Assembly (NCBI GenBank): GCA_902598305.1
Contig: CACKBL010000010.1
Coordinates: forward strand, 1 to 61,928
DNA length: 61,928 bases
Source: an uncultured Bacteroidota bacterium
GTDB taxonomy: Bacteria; Bacteroidota; Bacteroidia; Flavobacteriales; Flavobacteriaceae
Direction of reading: 5' to 3'
Shown: in pieces, positions 1 to 9,829 of the stretch
Numbering within the stretch: the first letter of the stretch is position 1
Layout: each line of letters starts with the position of its first letter
The notes under the pieces: model-generated
Seen by the model: only the letters and a program-made list of their open reading frames with translations
What the model was told of the DNA's origin: nothing
The model's database searches: none
Position numbers and translations under genes: made by a program

Positions 1-1
1 A

Positions 2-1342
2 TTACCTATGGATCAGGGAGAGGGACAAAAATGGAATATCAGTCCTAAAAATTTATATAGCACTCCTCAAAAAGTTAACATCCAAAAAAATAATTTCTTA
101 GAAATTAAATTAAATAATGAAATTCCTGAAATTGAACCAATTGAAGATTCTAAATTCATAAAACATGTAAAAATTCAGAGTAAATTATTGTCAGAATTTT
201 GGGGAAGACCAATGTTTTTACAAGCAAATGTTTTGTTGCCTATGGGTTTTAAAAAAACAGGCTTAAAAAGATATCCTCTTATGATTTTCCATGGTCACTA
301 TCCTAACACATTTAGAGGATTTAGAAATAAGCCTCCAGATGCTCCAAAAAAAGACACTATATACAACGAAAGATTTGGGATTACTGGGTATAAATTCATT
401 CAGGAAAATGAGGCATATAATTTCTACAAGCAATGGATTTCAAAAAGTTTTCCAAGATTTATGGTCATTGAGATTCAACACCAAAATCCTTACTATGACG
501 ATTCATATGCTGTTAATTCTGCAAACTTGGGCCCATATGGTGATGCTATAACATATGAATTGATTCCTCATGTTGAAAAATTATTTGATGGAATAGGTGA
601 TGGGTGGGGAAGATTTTTGTATGGTGGCTCTACAGGAGGATGGGAGGCTCTAGCAGCTCAAGTATTCTACCCTAGTGAGTATAATGGATGCTTTGCTGCT
701 TGTCCAGATCCAATAGATTTTAGAGCTTTTACAATTGTTGACATTTACAAGGACAAAAATGCCTACTTCGATGAAGGAGAATTTACGAGGAATTTAAGAC
801 CTGGAATAAGGGACGGGATAGGCAGAATTAAGGCATATTTAAAAGACATTAATAGAAGAGAGCAAATTCTTGGCACTAATAGTAGGTCTGGGGATCAGTG
901 GGATGTTTGGCAAGCCGTTTATTCTCCAATTGGTGAAAATGGATACCCTAAACCAATATGGGATAAGTTGACTGGAGAAATTGACAAAGATGTAGCAAAT
1001 TATTGGAAAGAAAATTATGATTTAAGGCATATTATGGAAAGGGATTGGGGCAGGATAGGTAAGGATTTAAAAGGGAAAATTAATATTTATTGTGGTGATA
1101 TGGATAACTATTATTTAAATAATGCTGTGGTTTTAACTGAAAAGTTTTTAGAAAAAACTAAAAACCCATACTATGATGGTGAAGTTGATTATGGTAACGG
1201 AGCAGAGCATTGTTGGAATGGAGATCAACAAAACCCTAATCATATTTCAAGATTACGATATAATACCATGTATTTAGATAAAATTAAAAAAAGGTTAAAA
1301 CTAACAGCTCCTAAAGGTAATAACCTTATTAATTGGGACTAA
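2..1342 (+). CDS. alpha/beta-hydrolase-fold esterase-like protein, 5' end outside window
   Basis: This is probably a serine hydrolase of the esterase D / enterochelin-esterase type. The nucleophile elbow GGSTGG lies near residue 208 (counted from the first visible Met), and a C-terminal GAEHCW supplies a likely catalytic His. The N-terminal part has the strand run LMIFHGHYP typical of the hydrolase core. The reading frame stays open upstream of the first ATG (position 8) to the window edge, so the gene probably starts outside and a signal peptide may be missing. The exact substrate cannot be told from the sequence. It ends about 105 bases before exbB and looks like a separate transcription unit. 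Confidence 0.75.
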   Translation, partial: LPMDQGEGQKWNISPKNLYSTPQKVNIQKNNFLEIKLNNEIPEIEPIEDSKFIKHVKIQSKLLSEFWGRPMFLQANVLLPMGFKKTGLKRYPLMIFHGHYPNTFRGFRNKPPDAPKKDTIYNERFGITGYKFIQENEAYNFYKQWISKSFPRFMVIEIQHQNPYYDDSYAVNSANLGPYGDAITYELIPHVEKLFDGIGDGWGRFLYGGSTGGWEALAAQVFYPSEYNGCFAACPDPIDFRAFTIVDIYKDKNAYFDEGEFTRNLRPGIRDGIGRIKAYLKDINRREQILGTNSRSGDQWDVWQAVYSPIGENGYPKPIWDKLTGEIDKDVANYWKENYDLRHIMERDWGRIGKDLKGKINIYCGDMDNYYLNNAVVLTEKFLEKTKNPYYDGEVDYGNGAEHCWNGDQQNPNHISRLRYNTMYLDKIKKRLKLTAPKGNNLINWD

Positions 1343-1448
1343 TTGTTTTATTTTTAAATAATTTTGTTTGATTTTATAATTCACACGTGATATTAAAACA
1401 TATTTTTTTTATATTTAGCCCTCAAATTATTAGATAAAAAAATATTTC

Positions 1449-2216
1449 ATGAAAAAGTCATTTGTTTTATTAGTTGCATTTTTATTATCCTTCGGTGTTT
1501 CAAACCAAGTTTACTCTGCCGTAGGTTACAGTATAAACACAACAATTATTCAAGATAGTGAAGAAATGGAGGCACCTGAAGAGTCAGCTTCTTTTACCCA
1601 AGAATTAAAAAAACGTTTTATTGAAGGTGGACCAAGTTTTATGGGCATCGTTTTAATTTGTTTAATATTGGGTTTAGCTATTTCAATTGAGAGAATCATA
1701 TTTTTAAATTTAGCTTCAACTAATACTAAAAAGTTGACTGAAGGAGTAGAAGAAGCATTATCAAGTGGAGGTGTTGATGCGGCAAAAGAATTATGTAGAA
1801 ATACCAAGGGACCTGTAGCTTCTATTTTTTATCAAGGTTTAGACAGAGCCGATGAAAGTATAGAGAGCGCAGAAAAAGCGGTAATTGCCTATGGTGGCGT
1901 TCAGATGGGCCAACTAGAAAAAAATGTTTCTTGGATTTCCTTATTTATTGCTTTAGCCCCTATGCTCGGTTTCATGGGAACTGTAATAGGTATGATTCAA
2001 GCATTTGATAAAATCGAAGCCGCAGGTGATATGCAGCCCTCACTTGTTGCGGGAGGTATTAAAGTAGCGTTACTTACAACAGTTTTTGGATTAATAGTTG
2101 CAATAATTCTTCAGGTATTTTACAATTATATAATTGCTAAAATTGATACTATAGTAAATGATATGGAAGATGCGTCTATTTCTCTTGTAGATATATTGGT
2201 TGCTAACAAAAAATAA
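1449..2216 (+). CDS. exbB: MotA/TolQ/ExbB proton channel family protein
   Basis: Inner-membrane proton channel subunit of the TonB/Tol energising complex. It has an N-terminal hydrophobic segment (about residues 4-24), then an acidic periplasmic stretch, then the three core ExbB helices (about 60-85, 155-185 and 200-228). The conserved PMLGFMGTVIGM motif in the second core helix and the TTVFGLIVAI segment in the third are clear. The extra N-terminal helix is common in Bacteroidota ExbB. It is the first gene of a unit with a small membrane protein, two ExbD genes and a barrel protein, so it probably powers outer-membrane transport or gliding-related machinery in this cluster. Confidence 0.93.
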   Translation: MKKSFVLLVAFLLSFGVSNQVYSAVGYSINTTIIQDSEEMEAPEESASFTQELKKRFIEGGPSFMGIVLICLILGLAISIERIIFLNLASTNTKKLTEGVEEALSSGGVDAAKELCRNTKGPVASIFYQGLDRADESIESAEKAVIAYGGVQMGQLEKNVSWISLFIALAPMLGFMGTVIGMIQAFDKIEAAGDMQPSLVAGGIKVALLTTVFGLIVAIILQVFYNYIIAKIDTIVNDMEDASISLVDILVANKK

Positions 2217-2220
2217 TTCC

Positions 2221-2667
2221 ATGAATTTTCAATTAATAGTTAAGGTCTTATCCGCAATACTGGGTCTTTCAGGAGCAGTATGTTTATTTATTGTTATGGG
2301 TTCGGGAGATGAAGCAATTAAAATGAATGCTTCTCAGGGAGATTTTTCAGCAGTTAGTCCTTTAATATCAATAGCTCAGGTCACCCTTTTTTTGACAGTA
2401 GCTGCAACTTTAATTTTTTCTCTAAAGGCTTTATTTGCCAATACCGAAAAACTTAAGAAAGCTTCAATTTTTATCGGGATTTTCTTGTTCACCGTTGGTG
2501 TGGCTTATATTTCATCAAGTGGCGTCGAAACCCCCCTTAAAGACGGTAAATTTTTATCAGAATCTGGTTCTAGATGGGTTGAAACGGGGATAAGAACTTT
2601 CTATATATTGTCAATCAGCGCTATTTTGTCTATGGTTTTCTCTGGAATAAAAAAATTAATTAGATAA
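2221..2667 (+). CDS. four-helix membrane protein of the ExbB-ExbD cluster
   Basis: About 148 residues with hydrophobic segments near residues 8-28, 52-72, 82-102 and 120-140, so an integral inner-membrane protein. No catalytic motif is visible. The ATG five bases after the exbB stop is preferred over an earlier in-frame TTG inside exbB. It sits between exbB and exbD, an arrangement seen in Bacteroidota, and is probably an accessory of this proton-channel complex, but its function is not known to me. Confidence 0.8.
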   Translation: MNFQLIVKVLSAILGLSGAVCLFIVMGSGDEAIKMNASQGDFSAVSPLISIAQVTLFLTVAATLIFSLKALFANTEKLKKASIFIGIFLFTVGVAYISSSGVETPLKDGKFLSESGSRWVETGIRTFYILSISAILSMVFSGIKKLIR

Positions 2668-2671
2668 TTTT

Positions 2672-3295
2672 ATGGCTAGAAGATCTGCACCTGAGGTTAA
2701 TGCTGGATCAATGGCAGACATTGCTTTCCTTTTACTCATTTTTTTTCTTGTAACCACGACAATTGAGACTGATTCAGGAATAAACAGAAAATTACCTCCA
2801 ACAGATGAGATTGAGGATCCACCAATTATAAAAGAGAGAAATATTTTTACTGTTGTAGTTAATAAAGATAACAGGCTACTCGTTGAAGAAGAATTAATGG
2901 ACATAAGTAATTTAAGGCAATCTGCAATAGATTTCTTAGATAATGGAGGAGGAAAAGGTGATGAAGCCTGCTTATACTGCCAAGGTGATAGAAACCCAAA
3001 ATCATCTGACAATCCAGAAAAAGCGATAATATCTCTTAAAAATGACAGACAAACTTCATACAAGGCATACATTGCTGTTCAAAACGAATTAGTGGCTGCA
3101 TACAATGATCTCAGAAACAGAGAATTTAACAGGATATATCCTATGATAGGTACAAATTTCATTGATGCTCAAAAAAGATATAGTGACCCTAGAACAAATA
3201 TAGATGAAAAGCAAAGACTCAAACCTTTATTAGATTCAATCAAAGCCATGTATCCACAAAAATTATCTGAAGCCGAACCAAGTAAAACAAATTAA
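2672..3295 (+). CDS. exbD: ExbD/TolR family biopolymer transport protein (first copy)
   Basis: Single-span inner-membrane protein that works with ExbB to couple proton flow to outer-membrane work. The N-terminus carries the family pattern SMADIAFLLLIFFLVTTT at about residues 10-27, including the Asp of the transmembrane helix needed for proton conduction. The periplasmic part is long (207 residues in total) and contains an insert around residues 90-105 with two Cys (CLYC). It begins four bases after the preceding gene and is followed six bases later by a second, shorter ExbD, so the two may form a heteromeric pair. Confidence 0.92.
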   Translation: MARRSAPEVNAGSMADIAFLLLIFFLVTTTIETDSGINRKLPPTDEIEDPPIIKERNIFTVVVNKDNRLLVEEELMDISNLRQSAIDFLDNGGGKGDEACLYCQGDRNPKSSDNPEKAIISLKNDRQTSYKAYIAVQNELVAAYNDLRNREFNRIYPMIGTNFIDAQKRYSDPRTNIDEKQRLKPLLDSIKAMYPQKLSEAEPSKTN

Positions 3296-3301
3296 TTTAA
3301 T

Positions 3302-3781
3302 ATGTCAAAGTTCAAAAAAAATAAAAAAGGTCTTCCAGCAATATCAACAGCCTCTCTACCAGATATTGTTTTTATGCTTTTATTTTTCTTCATGGTTGCA
3401 ACTGTGATGAGGGATAGCACTCTTATGGTTAAGAACACTTTACCTGCTGCTGATCAAGTTCAAAAGCTCGATAAGAAAGATCGTGTAATGTATATATATG
3501 CTGGAAAGCCGTCTATGAGATATCAAGAAAAATATGGTTCACAGGCAAGAATCCAACTTAATGACAAATTTGCCACTGTTAGTGATGTTGCAGCTTTTGT
3601 TCTTGCAGAAAGGGCATCAAAGAGACAAGAACTTCAAAACGTTTTAACAACAGCTCTTAAAGTAGATGGTGAAACTAATATGGGTTTAATTTCAGATATA
3701 AAACAAGAATTAAGGAAAGTTAATGCACTCAAAATCAACTATACTACCAGAGTAGGTGATTACACTCAAAATATGGATTAA
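3302..3781 (+). CDS. exbD: ExbD/TolR family biopolymer transport protein (second copy)
   Basis: A second ExbD homologue of 159 residues. The helix at about 18-38 has the pattern SLPDIVFMLLFFFMVAT with the conserved Asp. The N-terminal stretch is rich in Lys (KFKKNKKG), as expected for a short cytoplasmic tail before the helix. The periplasmic part lacks the Cys-containing insert of the first copy. Paired ExbD genes behind one ExbB are usual in Bacteroidota. Confidence 0.92.
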   Translation: MSKFKKNKKGLPAISTASLPDIVFMLLFFFMVATVMRDSTLMVKNTLPAADQVQKLDKKDRVMYIYAGKPSMRYQEKYGSQARIQLNDKFATVSDVAAFVLAERASKRQELQNVLTTALKVDGETNMGLISDIKQELRKVNALKINYTTRVGDYTQNMD

Positions 3782-3806
3782 ATATTTAAATTTTTAAATA
3801 TGAGTA

Positions 3807-4454
3807 ATGAGATTAAACTTACTTATAACAATTTTTTTATTTAACATTCTTTATAGCCAAGAAGATAATAGTTTAAATTATAAAGAAGATCAAATCTATC
3901 TTAATTTTAATTTCGATTTTCAATTAAAAAGCATTGAGGGCTATCAACAAAATGGTTTTTCAAGAAGTTTTAATCTAGGAATATTAAAAGATATTTCATT
4001 TAATGAAAAAGGGAATAAGGGAATTGCTTTTGGATTGGGTTACGGATACACAAGGTTGGTTAATAATCTTGATATAGGGGAGGATGTAAATTTTTATGTG
4101 GATAGTAACTCAGCACTAAGAAATAGGCTTTCCTATCATTCAATACACTTTCCAATAGAATTAAGATTAAGGACTTCTACTCTTGAAAGTTTTGCCTTTT
4201 GGAGATTTTACTTTGGTTATAAGTTAAATTATAATTTTTTGTCTAACTACAAGCCTTTTTTTGGTAGAAAGACTTCATTGAAAAAATATGTTAGTCAATT
4301 TTCACACAGTTTATCATTGTCTATAGGATTTAATACCTGGAATATCAGATTTGAAACTGGACTCTCACCAATTCTTAAAATTCTTACAAATCCTAATAAT
4401 ATTAAAGATGATTTTTTAATTTCTAGCGTTGGCCTCGTCTTTTATATTTTATAG
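3807..4454 (+). CDS. outer-membrane beta-barrel protein
   Basis: 215 residues with a short signal peptide (LLITIFLFNILYSQ, cleavage near residue 18) followed by alternating aromatic/polar beta strands and a hydrophobic C-terminal strand ending in FYIL. This pattern fits a small porin-like barrel. It resembles proteins annotated 'porin family' or PorT-like in Bacteroidota, but I cannot assign it to PorT. It lies 25 bases after the second exbD and probably shares its transcript. Its stop overlaps the end of rpoN on the other strand by six bases. Confidence 0.7.
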   Translation: MRLNLLITIFLFNILYSQEDNSLNYKEDQIYLNFNFDFQLKSIEGYQQNGFSRSFNLGILKDISFNEKGNKGIAFGLGYGYTRLVNNLDIGEDVNFYVDSNSALRNRLSYHSIHFPIELRLRTSTLESFAFWRFYFGYKLNYNFLSNYKPFFGRKTSLKKYVSQFSHSLSLSIGFNTWNIRFETGLSPILKILTNPNNIKDDFLISSVGLVFYIL

Positions 4455-5894
4455 TTCTTTTCTCAACCTTGCAACTGGAAAATTTAATTGTTCCCTATAT
4501 TTTGCTACTGTCCTTCTAGCCAAAGAGTACCCTTTTTTAGAGAGTTCTATTGAGAGAGCCATATCCGAAAAAGGATTTTTTTTATTTTCACTTTCAATAA
4601 GTGATTCTAGAATATTTTTAATTTCATAACTAGAGACTTCTTCTCCCTCCAAATTCTTTAATGATTCAGAAAAAAACTTTTTCAACAAAAAAGTACCATA
4701 TGGGGTTTCTAGATATTTGCTATTTGCAACTCTTGAAACTGTAGAAATATCCATATTTATTTTCTCTGCAATATCCTTTAAAATCATAGGTTTTATTTTT
4801 TTTTCATCACCCGACAAAAAATATTCCGTCTGAAATTTTACGATTGCATCTATAGTCAAACTAAGTGTTTGGTATCTTTGATTTATTGCTTCAATAAACC
4901 ACTTAGCAGCATCTAGTTTCTGTTTAATAAATTGAACTGTCTCTCGTTGAGCCCTTGACTTTATTCTTGAACTTTGGTAACCTTTTAGCATTTCTTTATA
5001 ATTAGTTGAAATATGTAAATCCGGCGCATTTCTCCTATTCAAATTGACACTAATGTGATTTTCATTAACAGTTAATATAAAGTCAGGAACAATATGATTA
5101 TTTTCTGAAAACGATGAAATAGAACCGCCTGGTTTAGGATTCAACTTTTCAATTTCATTTAATCCTTTTTTTAATAAATTTTGATCTATACTAAATTTTT
5201 CTTGCATTTTTTTAAAATGTTTTTTTGAAAATAAATCAAAACCATCATCAATTATTTTAGAGGCAATGGATATCTCATTTGTTTGGGGTTTTCTTTTTAA
5301 CTGAAGTGAGAGGCATTCTTGAAGATTTCTAGAGGCTATCCCTGGTGGTTCCAAATTTTGTATCATATTTAAAATTTTTTTGATTTGCTTAGAGCTAATA
5401 ATTTCGTTTTGTGTGAATGCAATATCATCAATTAATTCGTCTATTGACCGACTTAAATATCCACTTTCGTCAATACTTCCAATTATAAATTCAGATATTA
5501 CTTTTTCTTTTTCGGTAAGAATCAAAACATTTGTTTGATTCTTCAAATTTTCATGTAGACTTGTGTGGCTGGAAATTGGTGTGCTTTTTTCTTGCTCTTC
5601 AGAATTATAATTATACGAATTTAATTTATATGAAGGTATTTCATCTTCATTTATATAAGCTTCAATATCGATATCTGATTTTTCAATATTACTATCAGAA
5701 AAGTTATCGTCTTCGTAACTCTCAAAATCAGATGCTTTTTCTTCAATTCCAGTATCAAGGGCTGGATTTTCTTCAATCTCATTTTTAATTCTTTGTTCAA
5801 AATCCAAAGTGGGCAATTGAATTAACTTCATCAGCTTAATTTGTTGAGGAGATAATTTTTGATTTAATTTGAAAGTTAAATTTTGTTTAAGCAT
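4449..5894 (-). CDS. rpoN: RNA polymerase sigma-54 factor
   Basis: Alternative sigma factor that recognises -24/-12 promoters and needs an AAA+ enhancer-binding activator. Region I is clear at residues 1-50 (KLSPQQIKLMKLIQLPT), an acidic region II follows (about 50-100), then the core-binding and DNA-binding domains. The RpoN box ARRTVAKYRE lies at about residues 459-468, followed by the usual short basic tail. Length (481) is normal for Bacteroidota. It is downstream of asnS on the same strand with 40 bases between them. No activator gene is visible in the window. Confidence 0.97.
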   Translation of the reverse strand: MLKQNLTFKLNQKLSPQQIKLMKLIQLPTLDFEQRIKNEIEENPALDTGIEEKASDFESYEDDNFSDSNIEKSDIDIEAYINEDEIPSYKLNSYNYNSEEQEKSTPISSHTSLHENLKNQTNVLILTEKEKVISEFIIGSIDESGYLSRSIDELIDDIAFTQNEIISSKQIKKILNMIQNLEPPGIASRNLQECLSLQLKRKPQTNEISIASKIIDDGFDLFSKKHFKKMQEKFSIDQNLLKKGLNEIEKLNPKPGGSISSFSENNHIVPDFILTVNENHISVNLNRRNAPDLHISTNYKEMLKGYQSSRIKSRAQRETVQFIKQKLDAAKWFIEAINQRYQTLSLTIDAIVKFQTEYFLSGDEKKIKPMILKDIAEKINMDISTVSRVANSKYLETPYGTFLLKKFFSESLKNLEGEEVSSYEIKNILESLIESENKKNPFSDMALSIELSKKGYSLARRTVAKYREQLNFPVARLRKEL

Positions 5895-5934
5895 ATTTTT
5901 AAAAAATCATAACTACTACAAAATTAGTATTTCT

Positions 5935-7362
5935 TTAAAATAAAGCATTATTTGGAGTTCGAGGAAATGGAATTACATCTCTTATATTATTCATTCCTGT
6001 AGCAAATAAAACAATACGCTCAAAACCCAACCCAAATCCACTGTGAGGAACAGTTCCAAACTTTCTTAGCTCTGTGTACCAGAGTAAATCTTTACTTGAT
6101 ACACCAAATTGATCCATTCTGTTTTTTAATACTTTTAATCTTTCTTCTCTTTGAGACCCGCCGATAATTTCTCCAATTCCAGGAAATAGAACATCCATTG
6201 CCGCTACAGTTTTTTTATCATCGTTTAACCTCATATAGAAAGCTTTACTCTTAGAAGGATAATTAAAAATTACTACAGGTTTATTAAAATGTTTTTCAAC
6301 TAAATATCTTTCATGTTCACTTTGAAAATCCATTCCCCAATCATTAACTAAGAATTTAAACTTTTTCTTTTTATTTTTAGAACATTTTTTAAGAATTTCA
6401 AATGCATTGGAATAGCTAATTCTTTCAAATTCGTTGTCAATAACAAACTTTAATTTGTTAATTAGCTTTAATTCATTTCTTTCATTTTTTGGTTTATTTT
6501 TTTCCTCATTGTGTAATCTTTCCTCTAAAAAGCTTAAATCATCTATGCAATTTTCAATCACAAAACTTAAAATATATTTTACAAACTTTTCTGCTAGCTT
6601 AATGTTATCATCTAAGTCAAAAAAAGCCATTTCCGGTTCAATCATCCAGAATTCTGACAGGTGTCGAGTAGTATTAGAATTTTCTGCTCTAAATGTTGGC
6701 CCAAAGGTGTATACTTTTCCTAAGCCTAAAGCGTAGGACTCTGCCTCTAATTGACCAGAAACTGTTAAGTGTGTCTTTTTTGAGAAAAAATCTTTTGTAA
6801 AATCAACATTATTTTTTATTAACGGAGGAGACTTTGCATTTAGTGTAGTAACCCTAAACATTTCTCCTGCTCCTTCTGCGTCATTCGATGTAATTATTGG
6901 AGTGTTAACATATTGAAAGTTCTCTTCTTGAAAGAATTTATGAACAGCATATGATAGTTTAGACCGAATTCTCATAATGGCACCAAAAGTTGATGTCCTT
7001 ATTCTTAAGTGTGCATTTTCTCTCAAAAACTCAAAACTATGTTTTTTAGGTTGTATAGGGTATTTTTCAGCATTGGATTCTCCATATATTTTAATATTTT
7101 CAACTAAAATTTCAACTTCTTGTCCACTCCCAAGACTAAATACTAGTTTACCTTTTATTGAGAGGCTTGTCCCAGAAGTAATCTTTTTTATTATTGATTC
7201 ATCAAAATTTTCAAAATCAATTACGCATTGAATATTTTGAACTGTACTTCCATCATTTAAGGAAATAAATTTATTAGCCCTAAAGTTTTTAACCCATCCC
7301 TTAGCCGTGATCAACTGATTTTTTGGTTTGAGTTTTAAAATTTCTTTGATAAGCAGAGTCAT
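5935..7362 (-). CDS. asnS: asparagine--tRNA ligase
   Basis: Charges tRNA-Asn with asparagine. An N-terminal OB-fold anticodon-binding domain (about residues 15-100) precedes the class II catalytic core. Motif 2 is seen in GPTFRAENSNTTRHLSEF and motif 3 in GFGLGFERIVLF near the C-terminus. Length of 475 residues agrees with bacterial AsnRS. A TATATTTG hexamer-like -7 element lies 15 bases upstream of the ATG on this strand. The neighbour rpoN follows closely, an order common in Flavobacteria. Confidence 0.97.
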   Translation of the reverse strand: MTLLIKEILKLKPKNQLITAKGWVKNFRANKFISLNDGSTVQNIQCVIDFENFDESIIKKITSGTSLSIKGKLVFSLGSGQEVEILVENIKIYGESNAEKYPIQPKKHSFEFLRENAHLRIRTSTFGAIMRIRSKLSYAVHKFFQEENFQYVNTPIITSNDAEGAGEMFRVTTLNAKSPPLIKNNVDFTKDFFSKKTHLTVSGQLEAESYALGLGKVYTFGPTFRAENSNTTRHLSEFWMIEPEMAFFDLDDNIKLAEKFVKYILSFVIENCIDDLSFLEERLHNEEKNKPKNERNELKLINKLKFVIDNEFERISYSNAFEILKKCSKNKKKKFKFLVNDWGMDFQSEHERYLVEKHFNKPVVIFNYPSKSKAFYMRLNDDKKTVAAMDVLFPGIGEIIGGSQREERLKVLKNRMDQFGVSSKDLLWYTELRKFGTVPHSGFGLGFERIVLFATGMNNIRDVIPFPRTPNNALF

Positions 7363-7440
7363 CTAATAATTTTTTCCAAATATACATTTTAGATGTTATT
7401 TAATTAATCTAATTTTTAACAAAAGAATTTATTTAGATTA

Positions 7441-9813
7441 CTAAATCTTTATTTTTGGTTCTCTGATTACTTTTTCATTGGATATACTTCTCTTCAGAGA
7501 TATTAGAAGAGATGGCAACAAAATTAAATTTGATAACATTGCAATTAAAAGGGTCAAGGAAACTAAACCACCTAGAGCAACTGTACCTCCAAAATCTGAA
7601 ATCATGAATACTGAAAATCCAAAAAATAGCACTATAGATGAATAAAACATACTAACACCTCTCTCTCTTAATGCACTATACACAGATGGTTGAATTTTCC
7701 AATTTGAATCGAAAAGTTCTTGTCTGTATTTAGCTAAAAAATGAATGGTATTGTCAACTGAAATTCCAAAAGCAATACTAAAAACAAGAATAGTTGAGGG
7801 TTTAAGTGGTATTCCTGCAAATCCCATCATTCCTGCAGTTATTAGAAGCGGAACTATATTTGGAATTAGAGAAATAACAATCATTTTGAAAGACCTAAAC
7901 ATATATGCCATAAATAGTGAAATTAATAAAATAGCAAGGGTGAGAGAAATCACAAGATTTTTTACCAAAAATTTTGTTCCTTTTAAAAATATTAGAGATT
8001 TGCCTGTTAAATTCACAATGTACCTGTCTTTTGGGAATATTTCATTAATTTCTCTTTTAAGTTCTCTTTCTATTTCTTCTATTCTAATCGTGCTAATATC
8101 TTTCATGAATGTTGTTATTCTTGCTATTTTGTTTTCCTTGTCAACAAAATTATTGGTAAAACTTTTTTCACTTTCAGGCGTATAATTTTTAAAATATGAC
8201 ATAATAAATTTATTTTCTTGTGAGGAAGGAAGTGAAAAATAATTTGGATTTCCATTGTAATAAGCTTGCTTTGCAAATTTAACTATTTGAGTAACTGAGT
8301 TTGGACTAGATAATTCAGGAATTTTTTTTATCACATTTTCAATTTTTTCTAGTCTTTTTAATGTAGATAGTTTAAAAACACCATCTTTTCTTTTAGTGTC
8401 AACAATTATTTGAAGCGGAACGATTCCATTAAATTGTTCATCAAAAAAAACAATATCCTTAAAAAAATCTTGTTTTTTTGGCATATCATCAAGCATACTT
8501 CCTGAAATATTAATTTGATATATTCCAATTATGCTAAGAATAATTAAAATAAGAGATGTTGTATAGGTATTAATTTTTTTATGCTTTACTATATGCTCTA
8601 ATATTTTTATAAATTTTTGAATAGTCTTATTTTTCAAATGCCGTAGATGTTTTTTGTTGGGAACTTCCATAAAGCTATATAGGATAGGTATTGTTGTAAT
8701 TGATATTAAATAAATTCCAATTATGTTTAAAGATGCAATTATTCCAAATTCTTTTAAAAGTTTGCTCTCTGTCAAAATGAACGTCGAGAAACCACAAGCG
8801 GTTGTCAAATTCGTCATTAAAGATGCATTTCCTATTCTTGTAATAACTTGTTCAAGGGATTTTGACTGATCCCCGTGCTCATTAACTTCTTGTTGATATT
8901 TATTAATCAAAAAAATGCAGTTTGGTATTCCAATAACAATAATTAACGGAGGAATTAAAGCAGTCAAAACAGTAATTTCAAATCCTAAAAATCCTAATGT
9001 TCCGAGAGCCCAAGAAACACCGATTAAAACAACTAAAACAGAAATCAATGTTGCTCTAATTGATTTAAAAAACATAAAAAATATAAATGAGGTTACAAGC
9101 AGTGCTGTTAAAACAAAAAGTCCTATTTCATCAAGTATATTTTGAGCGTTTAATGTTCTAATATATGGCATACCAGATTTATATATTTTCACATTGTTTT
9201 TATCTTCAAAATTTTTTATGAGAGGAATAAATTTATTTAAAATAAAATCTTTTCTTTTGGATGTGTTTACAATATTTTTATCCATATATATACCCATCCT
9301 TATTGAGCCTGTTTTCTTATTTAAAATTAAATTTTCATAAAAAGGCAACTCCAAAAATAATTTTTGTTTTAAGGTCAAAGTGTTAAATGTGTCTTGCTTT
9401 TGTGGTTCAAAAATTGATTTGAGTTCAAATCTCCTTAATTTTTGATTTTTAACTATCTCTTTTAAATTATCAAAGGACAAAACATAATCGATTTCAGAAA
9501 ATTTTGTAATCTCTATTCTTAATTCTTTCCACATTTTTAATTTTTCCTGAGAAAAAAAGTCATTGTCCTTTATTGCTATAACCAATAGATTGCCTTCCTC
9601 ACCAAAAACTTTAAGGAAATCTTTATATCGTATATTTTCTTCATGTTTATCTGGAAGTAAATTTGCTTCAGTGAAGGTAAACCTGATATTTTTCCACTGA
9701 TCTATCCATAGGGCAGTCAATAAAATTAAAATCGACAATATTAATAATCTATTATTTAAAATTAGCTGTGAAATAGTCTTCCAACCCTCCCATTGATTAC
9801 TTGTGTTTTTCAT
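7441..9813 (-). CDS. RND superfamily (MMPL-type) transporter
   Basis: A large membrane protein of about 790 residues with the RND layout: one N-terminal helix (about 22-40), a periplasmic domain (about 45-220), five helices (about 225-385), a second periplasmic domain (about 435-615) and a second helix bundle (about 620-780). The repeats GVSWALGTLGFLGFEITVLT and GMMGFAGIPLKPSTILVFSI mark helix 4 of each half. It belongs to the lipid/hydrophobe exporters (MMPL/HAE3-like), not to the longer AcrB type. The substrate is unknown. The ATG at 9813 is preferred over a TTG two codons earlier. Confidence 0.88.
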   Translation of the reverse strand: MKNTSNQWEGWKTISQLILNNRLLILSILILLTALWIDQWKNIRFTFTEANLLPDKHEENIRYKDFLKVFGEEGNLLVIAIKDNDFFSQEKLKMWKELRIEITKFSEIDYVLSFDNLKEIVKNQKLRRFELKSIFEPQKQDTFNTLTLKQKLFLELPFYENLILNKKTGSIRMGIYMDKNIVNTSKRKDFILNKFIPLIKNFEDKNNVKIYKSGMPYIRTLNAQNILDEIGLFVLTALLVTSFIFFMFFKSIRATLISVLVVLIGVSWALGTLGFLGFEITVLTALIPPLIIVIGIPNCIFLINKYQQEVNEHGDQSKSLEQVITRIGNASLMTNLTTACGFSTFILTESKLLKEFGIIASLNIIGIYLISITTIPILYSFMEVPNKKHLRHLKNKTIQKFIKILEHIVKHKKINTYTTSLILIILSIIGIYQINISGSMLDDMPKKQDFFKDIVFFDEQFNGIVPLQIIVDTKRKDGVFKLSTLKRLEKIENVIKKIPELSSPNSVTQIVKFAKQAYYNGNPNYFSLPSSQENKFIMSYFKNYTPESEKSFTNNFVDKENKIARITTFMKDISTIRIEEIERELKREINEIFPKDRYIVNLTGKSLIFLKGTKFLVKNLVISLTLAILLISLFMAYMFRSFKMIVISLIPNIVPLLITAGMMGFAGIPLKPSTILVFSIAFGISVDNTIHFLAKYRQELFDSNWKIQPSVYSALRERGVSMFYSSIVLFFGFSVFMISDFGGTVALGGLVSLTLLIAMLSNLILLPSLLISLKRSISNEKVIREPKIKI

Positions 9814-9829
9814 TAACAATGGGATAATT

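Noticed and set aside
8-1342. ATG at position 8 taken as the true start of the first gene
   Set aside because: The frame is open to the window edge and the N-terminal sequence has no signal peptide or typical start, so the gene is more likely truncated by the window.
1381-1391. CACGTG-containing palindrome-like element before exbB
   Set aside because: Only a six-base palindrome with imperfect flanks, too short to call an operator.
4449-5894. Sigma-54 (-24/-12) promoters in the window
   Set aside because: No convincing TGGCAC-N5-TTGC match was noticed on a manual reading; a systematic scan would be needed to say more.
7377-7384. TATATTTG before asnS as a promoter
   Set aside because: The -7 match is exact, but no TTG lies at 17-21 bases upstream; kept only as a note in the asnS entry.
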